DNA of 64,000 nucleotides from Pinus tabuliformis. Lineage: Eukaryota > Streptophyta > Pinopsida > Pinales > Pinaceae. Where the stretch lies: contig CM062810.1 of NCBI GenBank assembly GCA_031772625.1, positions 455,147,731 through 455,211,730 of the forward strand, read 5' to 3'. Made by a program: the position numbers and the translations under genes. Shown in pieces: positions 23,664-34,009 of the stretch; the first letter of the stretch is position 1, and every line of letters starts with the position of its first letter. The notes beneath the pieces were generated by a model. The model had not been told where the DNA came from. It saw only the letters and a program-made list of their open reading frames with translations, and made no database searches.

Positions 23664-24704
23664 TGTTATAGACATTTTTGTGCCTTACAACTATAAGCAT
23701 GAAATGTCCATAATCTAAGGGATCCAAAGTCCCTAAACATCTTGTTCCTACCCCTAGAGGAACAAGGCTAACAAACCACAACAATTCACAGAAGTTCTCC
23801 ACCAGAAACTTCTCAAAAACAAATCAATTTAGGATCAATTCAGAGGCTCCACTAGCTGTCTGCGCTGAAATGCAGAGATTACACTGGCTAGGTGTACTGC
23901 AACGCAGGTAGAAGCACTACCAGGGTACGCTGAGCGGGAAGTGACAAATGGAAAGTTCATTCAACGAGGTGGAAAGACCTTGGAAGCTTCCAGAATCTTC
24001 TCCAATGACACTTGCCTCAATGAATTCGACTAGTGATGAGTAAGAGGCTCTTAGTCTCCAAGTGGAAGCAAGAATTGACAGAGGGAGAGGACACTAGTCA
24101 GATCTCAAGCTGACTCATCCTCTCTCCAAACATCTATATATGGATCTCTCCTCCATGAGATCCAGGAGGCTGGAATTTTGTTATTGCAAAGAATTGCTGT
24201 TGGTTTGAGACTGGAACCATTGGATGCTTAATGCTTTGAAGGGAGGTGAAGATAGGAATTTCATTTGCTGGGAAGGAGATGATGGATTGGAGCCCTCTTG
24301 GTTGTATCTCCTCCTGAACCTTGTTATTCATCAATAAAGCTATCTTGGTTTCTCCTATATACTGATGTATCTTTGATATATGATTGCATTAGTATGTTTA
24401 GTTTATTTCTAATCCTGAACTAGTTATGAATATGAATTTATGTCTTTGTGTAGTGTTCTCTTCTTGTGATCTTGCAGGGACCTGTTGAAGCTGGGCGAGC
24501 GAGAAGGCAAGTAGCTGGGAACTCTCAAAGAGAAAAGAAACTGGATCGAGGGATAAACGGAAGACACCGGTTAGTCCATCCATCTCTCTTCATTCTTAAT
24601 TCATAAAGGAAGAATACTAGAATAGCTGTTTCTATTTGTTGCTAAGGCACTGTCACACCTTAGGTGGATAGGATCGTCCTGCATAGGCATTTTTCCCCAC
24701 AACA
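23664..24704 (+). repeat. 5' LTR of element B
   Basis: TGTTATAGAC...CCCCACAACA, 1041 bp. A TATA box (CTATATATGG, 24134-24143) lies about 470 bp from the start. Near the 5' end a perfect 9-bp stem (CTTGTTCCT at 23741-23749 with AGGAACAAG at 23758-23766) encloses an 8-base loop. The A LTRs carry a weaker version of this hairpin. Confidence 0.96.
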
Positions 24705-24707
24705 AAT

Positions 24708-24725
24708 TGGCGACTCCGCTGGGGA
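24708..24725 (+). other. Primer-binding site of element B
   Basis: TGGCGACTCCGCTGGGGA, 3 bp inside the LTR. Same class as in A and F. It differs from the tRNA-iMet site (TGGTATCAGAGC) used by the chromoviruses elsewhere in the window. Confidence 0.87.
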
Positions 24726-26430
24726 GATCTGTTTAGTCATTTTATTTGTGCCTCTATCGTTGTTTGTTTCATAGACCCAATAGCAACAATCGAACTACAT
24801 CTGCTATTCTCAGATGCAAAGTAGACAGCTGCTGCTTTGATCCAATCAATGGATTTGTCTATGATCTGAACAATGGACTCACAAATTATTTGATGATCCT
24901 TTGTGATAGATCTTAGTCCTCCCTCAAAGCATCCCTTTGATTGTACCTTGCTTGTTGCTTTTATTTGGCCTGAAACTGTAGATTAATCAGCAAACTGTGA
25001 CCCAGAACCCAGTGAGGAACTCTCGTTTCTCCTTCAGCGCAGACTCTGTGAAGAGGTTCTGCATTTCAACGCAGGTCCCGTGAAGGCTACCTGCGCTGAA
25101 TGTCAAAACCTCTGTGTTGAGGGTGCATTGATCCAGTTAGGCCTTGTGCAGTTGGGGTTCTCTGCTCTGTTTTGCCTGGTTTTGATCTCTGATTTTTGCA
25201 GCCTGTAACCAGCATAGGTACCTGTCTGATAACTCCTTTTCTCTGCTTAAATTCTGCCTCCTTTTGTAGAAAAAGACTGTGAGTGTTTTTATGTGTTTGT
25301 GGCGTCATTTACAGTTTTCCTTTGCAAGAGTGAAATAATCATCCTGTAGCCCTTGACTCAGATCTGTTGATTGTGATCTTAGGAGAGAGTTCATTGGCTG
25401 TTTACAGTTGATTATACATTTACTTTTGCTTTTGGTTTGAGTTTGTCTCTTTTAAGTGTCGAAACAAGTGTTCATTTCGAAAGTCGTAAAGTGTTGTATT
25501 CTCTTCTACCCTTTCTGATTTCGAAAAAGTAAACTTGTTTGTATTTGTCATTTAAAAGAAAATTCAAAGCTGTACAAAAAGCTTTCTTTTTAGGCATCAA
25601 TATTAAGAAAGTGGAAAACAAACACCTGCATTGTGCATTTGCATCTTGATAGTTTGCATGCTTGATTTAGGAAAAGTGCATTAGAGTGTGCTGATTGCTC
25701 TTTGAGAAAAGATGATGTCTTTCTTTTCCCTTTGTAGCTAAGATTTTCATTGTTGAAAAGATATAAAAGCTTGCTTATCATCTTTAGACTGCATTTAGGA
25801 ATTGTATCATACATCTCGTGGTGATCCAAAAAGGAAAACTTCTAAAAAGATCAACCTAAAATAAATTGAATGAACTTAACAACGCTTTGTAACTTAACGC
25901 ACAACATAGAGGTCTAGGCTAGAGACGTGTTCCGGCGTCGTAAAGCCTGGTGACTGTCGATCTTGCTGATGGTGGGTGATTCCTCCTGAGGGATGATAGC
26001 GCCAGTACGGATTGTGCTCCCACGTACCGTCGAGTATATATTTGGAGACCCCTATAGGCATAAAACCTTTATCCTTAGGAAGCTGTGTCGGCTGCCCTAC
26101 TGATCGCAATGCACTGAACACAGCATTCAGGAAGATTGACCGCCCGTAACTTAAAAAGTATTCTGCGGTTTTGCGAAAAGTTTGGCACACCCTCTACCTA
26201 GAACTCCAGAGCAGTTCCTTTTGGCCTTTTTCAGACTCTATAACGGAAAAAGTCCATCCGAGCATTTGTCACTTCGGGCTCGTTAAAACATCGAAGGAGA
26301 CTAGAGTCATCTTTAGCTTTTTCTCGACTCTTTAAAATTGAAAAAGCAAGTTGTGTCTAAAGCGTCGTTAAAATTTATTTTAAACGGAACAATCACCCCT
26401 TCTTCCTGCGTTGATCTTTAGGTTGAGAAA
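24726..26430 (+). other. Element B leader (non-coding)
   Basis: About 1.7 kb between primer site and start codon. No frame is conserved between B, A and F, so it is probably an RNA leader carrying packaging or translation signals (inference). The last 210 bases hold three hairpins annotated separately. Confidence 0.8.
26226..26347 (+). other. Hairpin cluster upstream of the element B reading frame
   Basis: Three short inverted repeats in a row. CTTTTTC at 26226-26232 pairs with GAAAAAG at 26246-26252. CTTCG at 26272-26276 pairs with CGAAG at 26292-26296 around GGCTCGTTAAAACAT. GCTTTTTC at 26316-26323 pairs with GAAAAAGC at 26340-26347 around TCGACTCTTTAAAATT. The loops share a GRCTCNNTAAAA-like core although the stems are unrelated. 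A corresponding set lies in element A at 31833-31955. Confidence 0.8.
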
Positions 26431-27810
26431 ATGGAGCACACCAACCAAGGAATTCCCCTTGGTGGAAATCCTAGTCCCTTCTCCTCTTGGGGAGATGTTG
26501 GTGCGCCCCATATGCCCACATTGTCGCTTCCAGGACTGACAATTGGCTTGCCGGTCTGGCTCTTTTCAACCAATCAGAACACCACTATTCTTGAACAGTC
26601 AAATCAACAGTTAGACCAGACTAGAGTTACCCACCAGCCTTCTACTTCATCTAATTTTTCCTCTCCTCCTTCCTCTTCGCTTGACGGAACTGGTAAAACA
26701 AAAAACCAAGTTCCTAAGGAGAAGAAGGAAAAGAAGAAGAAAGAGAAGAAGAAGAAGGAGCCAAAAGCGACTGGGGGCAAACAAGTGTCGTCTGACAAAA
26801 ATCCACACACAACACTGACTAGGCCTAAATCGCCATGTGTCATATGCAAGGGAGACCACTTCCACAAGGATTGTCCCTGCATCCCTCGGATACTAAGGGA
26901 CTGGTCTCCCCGTTTGCACAATTCGGTGGCGTCAACCTCTGATAGCCATGTTGACAGCACACCGTCAACTAGTGAAAGTGATGCCACAGGACAGAGAGGG
27001 AAAGCTAGATTTCCCTGCAAACTGTGTGAAGGCGACCATGCCATCCACTGTTGTCCCTTCTTAGACGAGGCTAAAAGAGTTTTGGAAGATCACCCAATTT
27101 TACCAGCGCGACTTCCTCTTGGATATCAAAAACTCCTGCCAAGTCCTTCACCAGTTGAGAACCCGGCTGGCCCGCTCAGGTGGTCAGCCGAAGCACCTAT
27201 CATTGAGGATGAACCGTCCGAATCCATACCTGACGAAAGTCAAAAGGTCGAGGTGGCAGTTAACCCGGTCTTGCCTTCAGAGGTTCTATCTTCGAATGAT
27301 ACCATCACAGAAGAGAATAAAGATGACACCGTCCAAATTCTCTTCATCAACACAGACTCCAATGAACAAGGGGGCAATTTGCCCATTCCTTTATCGCAGG
27401 AAGGAACTTCGTCAGAGTCATACTCGGCCGTCTATTCGGTCCCACCACCAAGCAACCTAGTTGTATCCTTCGACTGGAAACAACTAGGCAGACCCCAGTT
27501 GCCAGCAAGCATACCATTCAGAATTATCGTTCAAATATACAGAATGGTAATGGCTGGCACCATCATTGATGAGGGGGCATCTGTGAGTATCCTTTCCTCT
27601 ATTGCTTGGAAAGCGCATGGTTCACCAGCGCTTTTGCCTGAAATGAGAAATCTGACAGGCTTTGATAAAGGAACCAGTCGACCTTTAGGGATTCTTCCCA
27701 ATGTGGCAATCACATTGAAAGGGAAGACCGTTCAAATGAACGTGATGGTCGTTCAAGGACCCTTGGATTATAACCTACTCCTTGCACGAGACTATATATA
27801 TTGCATGTGA
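26431..27810 (+). CDS. Zinc-knuckle / aspartic-protease protein of element B (459 aa)
   Basis: This is the only sizeable frame of element B. The start at 26431 is kept in element A at the same place. Residues 1-95 are Ser/Pro/Thr-rich with no domain I recognise. Residues 96-112 are a Lys/Glu run (KEKKEKKKKEKKKKE) likely to bind RNA. Two knuckles follow, C136-C139-H143-C148 and C196-C199-H203-C208, both CX2CX3HX4C, one residue shorter than the classic gag knuckle. The C-terminal part is a retropepsin-like protease with IIDEGAS at 378-384 (active-site Asp380; DEGA instead of DT/SGA) and LLARDYIY at 449-456 as the second conserved strand. It stops at TGA 27808-27810, but the frame runs on for 60 codons (AIVSSLFRV onward) to 27990, so the stop may be recent. 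Capsid, RT and integrase are absent. Probable role: a Gag/protease-like accessory product of a non-autonomous element. Confidence 0.85.
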   Translation: MEHTNQGIPLGGNPSPFSSWGDVGAPHMPTLSLPGLTIGLPVWLFSTNQNTTILEQSNQQLDQTRVTHQPSTSSNFSSPPSSSLDGTGKTKNQVPKEKKEKKKKEKKKKEPKATGGKQVSSDKNPHTTLTRPKSPCVICKGDHFHKDCPCIPRILRDWSPRLHNSVASTSDSHVDSTPSTSESDATGQRGKARFPCKLCEGDHAIHCCPFLDEAKRVLEDHPILPARLPLGYQKLLPSPSPVENPAGPLRWSAEAPIIEDEPSESIPDESQKVEVAVNPVLPSEVLSSNDTITEENKDDTVQILFINTDSNEQGGNLPIPLSQEGTSSESYSAVYSVPPPSNLVVSFDWKQLGRPQLPASIPFRIIVQIYRMVMAGTIIDEGASVSILSSIAWKAHGSPALLPEMRNLTGFDKGTSRPLGILPNVAITLKGKTVQMNVMVVQGPLDYNLLLARDYIYCM

Positions 27811-28439
27811 GCCATCGTCTCCTCACTCTTTAGAGTAATGTGTTTTCCACACGAAGGAAGAGTGGTCAAGCTCGTGGACCAACTTTCATTTCCCGGATCA
27901 CACATCGCAAATACTCATACACCATCCCTAAATGGTCTCTTCATGCAAGAAATGTCTCAACCCACGGTCCGTCCTCCCGATGAGCGCGAGTGATTCGGAA
28001 GGATATGACTGGAACCCAGGGGGCATGCGTCCTGGTCTGCTTCGGCAGGAAAACTTTGGGTATAGGGTAGGTTTCCGCGGGAGAATATGACTAGTCCGTA
28101 CCCCGTCCGACATGGAAGAGGGGTTGTTCTAGAATAAGATTCTTTTGTCAAAGTTATGTGAGTTGACAGACGGAGTCTCTCACCTTAGTCTATTTCGGTA
28201 GACATCGCTGAAGAAGTGTCTTGTTTGCTGTGCAAATGAAACAATCTTTGGGTAACCTAAAAGAGGTAGGCCTTTCCTGGTAGAACAAATGTTTTATCTG
28301 CAAATTGAGGGGTAACCTTGAAATCGTACTTTATACCTGGGGGCATGCAAACCTTTTTGAGTGCAAGCAAGGGGCGGCTATTTATTTTTTAAATTTTTAG
28401 GTCCTCCCTTTAAACCTGTAGGTCTAACCCTTTAAACTC
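27811..28439 (+). other. Post-frame region of element B
   Basis: The first 180 bases continue the protease frame beyond the TGA (to 27990), resembling the segment that follows the protease in Tat-like polyproteins. After that no coding homology remains, so the boundary of the pol deletion is about here. Element A has the same region with a shorter deletion-scarred version (33415-34010). Confidence 0.6.
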
Positions 28440-29384
28440 GTAGGATTAGTCGTTTCCGAACTTGCATAACGAAAGGATCCGGGGCAAAGCTTTGTAAGAT
28501 CTAAGCTCCATAAAAAATAGCATCTTCAATGAGACATTCTTATCATATGACTGGATTAATCGAGTAGTTTTAGCACACAGTTCATGCTTGTTAAAAAATA
28601 AATGCAAGATCCGAGCAGTTTTAGCACATAGTTCATGCTCGTTAAAAAATAAACATAAGACTGAGCAGTGTTTTTCCCTGTTTAAGCTCGTTAAAAAATG
28701 AACTATTTTCCGGTAAATAACCACTGTGAATGTAACATTATCAGCCATTAAAGCCTTGGTCGTGTTTGCACCGTCACCTCCACTTTTTCCATTGGCTGAT
28801 CGTTCACCTCCATATGATTGTTTACCCATTTTGAGGAACAGCTACGAAGAGTGATTTCACTAGCCATCCTTGTGACACTGCCGTGATTGGAAAATTCCAA
28901 CCCGTACCTGGAATCAGATGCTAACCCGTTTTATCACTCGTTCCTCAAAAGACGAGTCTGCTTTAAGCTCTTTTCATCTGACTCGTAAAATATGAAAAGA
29001 TTGCCGAGTTTTGGCCTTCCAACTCGTTAAAGCGACCGGAAGTGTTATCCCTCCTCTAGATTTTAATGTTTTTGGACCTGAGTGATTATTGCACAAAAAG
29101 ATCGAGTGTTTGTTTTGTTCAGCTCGTTAAAACTATCGAAAACTCATCCCTTCTGTATTTTTTTATACTTTTTCGGACTTAAGGGATTAGATGATGAAAA
29201 AGGACTTTCGGAGTTGACTTTACGTACCTTTTCAGACTCTCTAAAAATGAAAAGGACCGAGTTATCTTTGTCGTTAGACTCGTTAAAATCATTAAATAGC
29301 GACAAACTTGTCTTCAGACGAGAACGAGTTTCACTATCGCTAGGCTCGTTAAAACATAGCGATGGGCTTGCCCGAAGGGCAAGT
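28440..29384 (+). other. Hairpin array downstream of the element B reading frame
   Basis: At least eight short hairpins follow one another. Stem pairs include 28936-28940/28953-28957 (ACTCG/CGAGT), 28969-28976/28993-29000 (TCTTTTCA/TGAAAAGA), 29016-29020/29038-29042 (CTTCC/GGAAG), 29168-29174/29196-29202 (CTTTTTC/GAAAAAG), 29227-29234/29248-29255 (CCTTTTCA/TGAAAAGG), 29267-29273/29300-29306 (TTTGTCG/CGACAAA) and 29336-29342/29357-29363 (ATCGCTA/TAGCGAT). A 7-bp stem with a GAA loop closes the array (CTTGCCC/GGGCAAG, 29368-29384). Most loops carry ACTCGTTAAAA, GCTCGTTAAAA or ACTCTCTAAAA. Further copies of the loop sequence at 28585, 28640 and 28687 have weaker stems. Function unknown. Confidence 0.8.
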
Positions 29385-30502
29385 TATAGAACAAGCATAT
29401 GTTATCCTCCTCAAGCTTGACAAAAATAAAGAGGTACTGGTCAGCAATGAATGGGGAAAATTGGGAGAAACTCAAGAAAACTTTGATGGTAGCAAGTCGC
29501 TCTTGAACATGACACTTTTCCTCCGTACCACAATCGGGTTGGGTTGTTTCATTCACCGGTCACATCACCATGGTCTCACCATACCATCCATATTTGGGGT
29601 AATGCTACCGATCCATCGCATAAGTGTCACCATATGTTCAAGAGAAGTCATTCAGAGAAGTCAACCGTGTCCCATCCACTACCGTACATTATCCTTCATC
29701 CTTTCATGACTGCCACCCTGAATCATATATCCTCAGATCGTTTTCACCTCAATAAAAATCATTTACTCCGTTCCGTGTCACTGATGTGGGATACATCAAG
29801 GCCCTCCTTTGACGGATCGCTTCTTGTCGACATCAACTCATTATCCAAGAAGTTGATCTAGGAACACCCCCTTCAGTACTTTGAAGCTTGCATGCCTCAA
29901 TGGCAAGTTTCTCACTTCCGGCGACAGGTATACATCAATGACCTTCGACCGAAAGATTTTGCGTGGTGTTCAACGCCAAGTCCTTTATTCACACCATGTG
30001 AATTCTACTGCAGTACCTTGAGGGTCATTATCATTATCGGTGATTCCTCTCGCGCTTGTTAACGGTTTACCTCATTGACCGGTAATCAAGCGATGTCTTT
30101 CCATGTTCGACTTCAGAACATTTCTCACATGGATCGACTTGTACTTAGAGTGAAGATCGAACGGGTTTGAAGACCCCGGATCTAGTTTCATCCATCTGGG
30201 CTGCGATATATATCCAGGAAATATAAAGAAATTGACATGTACATCATTGCAGCAGATAATCATCCTACCCAAAGGATGATAATTTCATCAAAATTATCAG
30301 TCTACCACCAGACGATTGTCTATTCTATGTACAGAAAAATGAATTTATAAAGCTGAGCATGGGAATGCCCGCCTCAGCTAAATCATGAAAGCAGTATGAA
30401 AAATAATGTATTGTATTGTATCTTATTACAGGTCTACTCCCAGCATTGGATGAACTTTGGATCCTCCTAATAAAGAATTTCACCCGATAAACGGCCTCAT
30501 AC
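29385..30502 (+). other. Non-coding tail of element B
   Basis: Matches element A at about 34871-36002. Plus-strand frames at 29362-29709 and 29544-29861 are not preserved as a single frame in A (frameshifts lie between them), so I do not call a protein. Its conservation and place before the polypurine tract suggest an RNA-level role or simply recent common descent. Confidence 0.6.
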
Positions 30503-30515
30503 TTTAGGGAGAAAC
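30503..30515 (+). other. Polypurine tract of element B
   Basis: TTTAGGGAGAAAC directly precedes the 3' LTR. In A the same position is TTTAGGGGGCAAC. This is the expected primer for plus-strand DNA synthesis. Confidence 0.75.
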
Positions 30516-31556
30516 TGTTATAGACATTTTTGTGCCTTACAGCTATAAGCATGAAATGTCCATAATCTAAGGGATCCAAAGTCCCTAAACATCTTGTTCC
30601 TACCCCTAGAGGAACAAGGCTAACAAACCACAATAATTCACAGAAGTTCTCCACTAGAAACTGCTCAAAAACAAATGAATTCAGGATCAATTCAGAGGCT
30701 CCACTAGCTATCTGCACTGAAATGCAGAGATTACACTGGCTAGGTGCACTGCAACGCAGGTAGAAGCACTACCAGGGTACGCTGAGCGGGAAGTGACAAA
30801 TGGCAAGTTCATTCAACGAGGTGGAAAGACCCTGGAAGCTTCGAGAATCTTCTCCAATGACACTTGCCTCAATGAATTCGACTAGTGATGAGTAAGAGGC
30901 TCTTAGTCTCCAAGTGGAAGCAAGAAATGATAGAGGGAGAGGACACTAGTCAGATCTCAAGCTGACTCATCCTCTCTCCAAACATCTATATATGGATCTC
31001 TCCTCCATGAGATCCAGGAGGCTGGAATTTTGTTATTGCAAAGAATTGCTGTTGGTTTGAGACTGGAATCATTGGGTGCTTAATGCTTTGAAGGGAGGTG
31101 AAGATAGGAATTTCATTTGCTGGGAAGGAGATGCTGGATTGGAGCCCTCTTGGTTGTATCTCCTCCTGAACCTTGTTATTCATCAATAAAGCTATCTTGG
31201 TTTCTCCTATATACTGATGTATCCTTGATGTATGATTGCATTAGTATGTTTAGTTTATTTCTAATCCTGAACTAGTTATGAATATGAATCTATGTCTTTG
31301 TGTAGTTTTCTCTTCTTGTGATCTTGCAGGGACCTGTTGAAGCTGGGTGAGCGAGAAGGCAAGTAGCTGGGAACTCTCAAAGAGAAGAGAAACCGGATCG
31401 AGGGACAAATGGAAGACACCGGTTAGTCCATCCATCTCTCTTCATTCTTAATTCATAAAGGAAGAATACTAGAATAGCTGTTTCTGTTTGTTGCTAAGGC
31501 ACTGTCACACCTTAGGTGGATAGGATCGTCCTGCATAGGCATTTTTCCCCACAACA
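30516..31556 (+). repeat. 3' LTR of element B
   Basis: 1041 bp, the same length as the 5' LTR and about 97% identical to it by direct comparison. It is followed by the target-site copy CTGTT (31557-31561). Confidence 0.96.
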
Positions 31557-31561
31557 CTGTT

Positions 31562-32034
31562 GTCCTCATTGATGGTTGGGTGATTCCTCCACTTTGAGAC
31601 GATAAGTGCCAGTACGGACTTGTGCTCCGACGTATCGTCGAGTATATTTTGGGAGACCCCTATAGGCTTAAATCCTTTATCCATAGGAAGCCGTGTCTGC
31701 CACCTTATCGATCGCAATGCACTGAACAAAGCATTCGGGAAGATTGACTGCCGTACCCTAAAAAGTATTCTGCAGTTTTGCGATTGGTTTGGTACTCCCT
31801 CTACCTAGATCTCCAGAGCAATCCCTTTCGTTCCTTTTTAGACTCCTTAACGGAAAAGGTCCATCTGAGCACTTGTCACTTCAGGCTCATTAAAAATCGA
31901 AGGCGACTAGAGTCATCTTTTGTTTTTTCTCCACTCTTAAAAACTGAAAAAACAAGTTGTGTCAAAGCGTCTAAAAATTCATTTTAAACGGAATATTCAC
32001 TACCCCTTTCCTACGTTGATCTTGGGTTGAGAAA
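31562..32034 (+). other. Element A leader, second part, with hairpin cluster
   Basis: The A leader resumes after B. Hairpins equivalent to those of B are seen: CCTTTT/AAAAGG around 31833-31859, a weakened CTTC/GAAG pair around GGCTCATTAAAAATC, and a 10-bp stem TTGTTTTTTC at 31920-31929 with GAAAAAACAA at 31946-31955. In the last stem the C-G pair of B (26317/26346) is T-A (31923/31952). Confidence 0.8.
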
Positions 32035-33414
32035 ATGGAGTCCACCAACCAAGGAATTCCCCTTGGAGGAAATCCTAGTCCCTTCTCCTCTTGGGGAGAT
32101 GTTGGTGCACCCCATATGGCCACATTGTCGCTTCCAGGATTGACAATTGGTTTGACTGTATGGCTCTTCTAAACCTCTGTCGTTCAGAACACCACTATTC
32201 CTGAACAATCGAATAAGCAATTAGACGAGTCCAGAGTTACCCACCAACCTTCTACTTCCTCTAATTCTTCCTCTCCTCCTTCCTCCTCGCTTGATGGGGC
32301 TGGTAAAGCCAAAAGTCAAGTTCCTAAGGAGAAGAAGGAAAAGAAGAAGAAGGAGAAGAAGAAGAAGGAGCCAAAAGCAAATGGGGGCAAACAAGTGTCA
32401 TCTAACGAAAATCCACACACTGCACCGACCAGGCCTAAATCGCCATGTGTCATTTGTAAAGGAGACCACTTTCACAGAGATTGTCCTTGCATCCCTCGGA
32501 TCTTAAGGGACTGGTCTCCTCGTTTGCACAACCCGGTGTCGTCAACCTCTGATGATCATGTTGAAAACACACCGTCAACTAGTGTAAGTGAAGCCCCAGG
32601 ACAAAAAGGAAAATATAGATTTCCTTGTAAACTGTGCGAAGGCGATCATGCTGTCCACCGTTGTCCCTTCTTAGACGAAGCTAAAAGAGTTTTGGATGAT
32701 CGTCCGGTTTCACCGTTACGACTTCCTCCTAGATATAAAAAACTCTTGCTGAGTCCGTCACTAGTTGAAAATCCGGCTGACCCGCTCAGGTGGTCAGCCG
32801 AAGCATCTGTCATTGAAGATAAACCATATGAATCCATACCAGACGAAAGTCAAAAGGTCGAGGCAGCAGTTGACCCGCTCTTGCCTTCAGAGGTTCCATC
32901 TTCAGATGATACAATCACTGAAGAGAACAAGGATGACACCATCCAAATTCTTTTCATAAGCACAGACTCCAACGAACATGGGGGCAATTTACCCGTTCCT
33001 TTACCGCAGGAAGGAATTTCATCAGAGTCGTACCCGGCCATCCATTCGGTCCCACCTCCAAGCAACCTAGTTGTCTCCTTCGACTGGAATCAACTAGGAA
33101 GACCTCGTTTACCAGCTAGTGTACCATTCCGAATTATTGTTCAAATATATAGAATGGTTATGGCTGGTACCATCATAGATGAGGGGGCTTCTGTGAGTAT
33201 CCTTTCCTCAACTGCTTGGAAAGTGCTTGGTTCACCACTGCTTTTGCCTAAAAAGAGAAATCTGACAGGCTTTGATAAAGGAACCAGTCGACCATTAGGG
33301 ATCCTTCCCGATGTGCCCATAACATTGAGAGGGAAAACCGTTCACATGAATGTAATGGTAGTTCAAGGACCCCTAGATTACAATCTACTCCTTGGACGAG
33401 ACTATATTTATTGA
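32035..33414 (+). pseudogene. Zinc-knuckle / aspartic-protease frame of element A, one internal stop
   Basis: Homologous along its whole length to the B protein, in one uninterrupted register of 1380 bp. It starts MESTNQGIPLGGNPSPF at 32035, meets a TAA at 32170-32172 (after VWLF), and then stays open to 33414. The Lys-rich run, both CX2CX3HX4C knuckles (CVICKGDHFHRDC and CKLCEGDHAVHRC) and the protease motifs IIDEGAS and LLGRDYIY are present. The second knuckle keeps Arg where B has Cys, and Gly replaces B's Ala in LLGRDY, so A is closer to the ancestral sequence at these sites. It ends at TGA (33412-33414) two codons earlier in the alignment than B's stop, and MGAIVSS continues after it. 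Unusable without suppression of the internal stop. Confidence 0.85.
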
Positions 33415-34009
33415 ATGGGAGCAATTGTCTCGTCAAGCTCATGGACCAGCTTTCATTTCCTGGATCATACAGAGCAAATAGTCATATACCATCCCTGAAT
33501 GGTCTTTTCACACAAGAAATGTCTCAATCTCCAGTCCGTCCTCCCGATGAGTGTGAGTAATCCGGAGGGACATGACTGAAACCCAGGGGGCATGCACCGT
33601 GGTCTGCTTCGGCAGGAAAACTTCGGGTATAGGGTAGGTTTCCGTGGGAGAATATGACTAGTCTGTACCCCCGTCTGTGATTGGAAGATGGGGTTATTCT
33701 GGAACAAGATTCTCTTGTCAAAGTTATGTGAGTTGGTGGGCATCGCCGCTCACCTTTGTTTGTTTCGATAGACATCATTGAAGAAGTGTTTTGTTTGCGC
33801 TGTGAATAGAGAAATCTTTGGGTAACCTGTAAGAGGTAGGCCTCTCTCGGTAAAACAAATGTTTTAACGGACTAAAGAAGGGGTAACCTTGAAACTCTGT
33901 TTTATACCCGGGGGCATGCAAACCTTTTGGAGTGCAAGCGAAGAGCGGCTATTTATTTTTTAAATTTATAGGACCTCTAACCCTTTAAACTTGTAGGATT
34001 GGTCGTTTC
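33415..34009 (+). other. Post-frame region of element A
   Basis: Homologous to 27811-28439 of B, with a deletion of about 50 bp soon after the stop codon. Non-coding apart from a short continuation of the protease frame. Confidence 0.6.

Larger units (their letters stand above)
23664..31556 (+). mobile_element. Element B: complete non-autonomous LTR retrotransposon nested in A
   Basis: The two 1041-bp LTRs (23664-24704 and 30516-31556) are flanked by CTGTT at 23659-23663 and 31557-31561. I count roughly 27 differences between them, about 97% identity, so it is younger than A. The interior (5811 bp) holds a primer-binding site, a 1.7-kb leader ending in three hairpins, one protein frame (26431-27810), and 2.7 kb of non-coding DNA with a hairpin array. 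It lacks recognisable capsid, reverse transcriptase, RNase H and integrase. It would have needed these enzymes from an autonomous relative, probably of the Tat/Ogre side of Ty3/Gypsy as judged by the primer site and protease. Confidence 0.95.

Noticed and set aside
26604-27044. A 146-codon minus-strand frame opposite the element B gene.
   Set aside because: It mirrors the Lys-rich and knuckle-coding region on the other strand and is disrupted in element A.
26200-29400. A CRISPR-like or satellite array, suggested by the recurring CTCGTTAAAA word.
   Set aside because: Spacing is irregular, stems differ between units and the genome is plant; the repeated part is only the hairpin loop.
29362-29861. 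Overlapping plus-strand frames in the element B tail that might encode a small protein.
   Set aside because: The equivalent region of A has different frames because of indels, so no protein is conserved.
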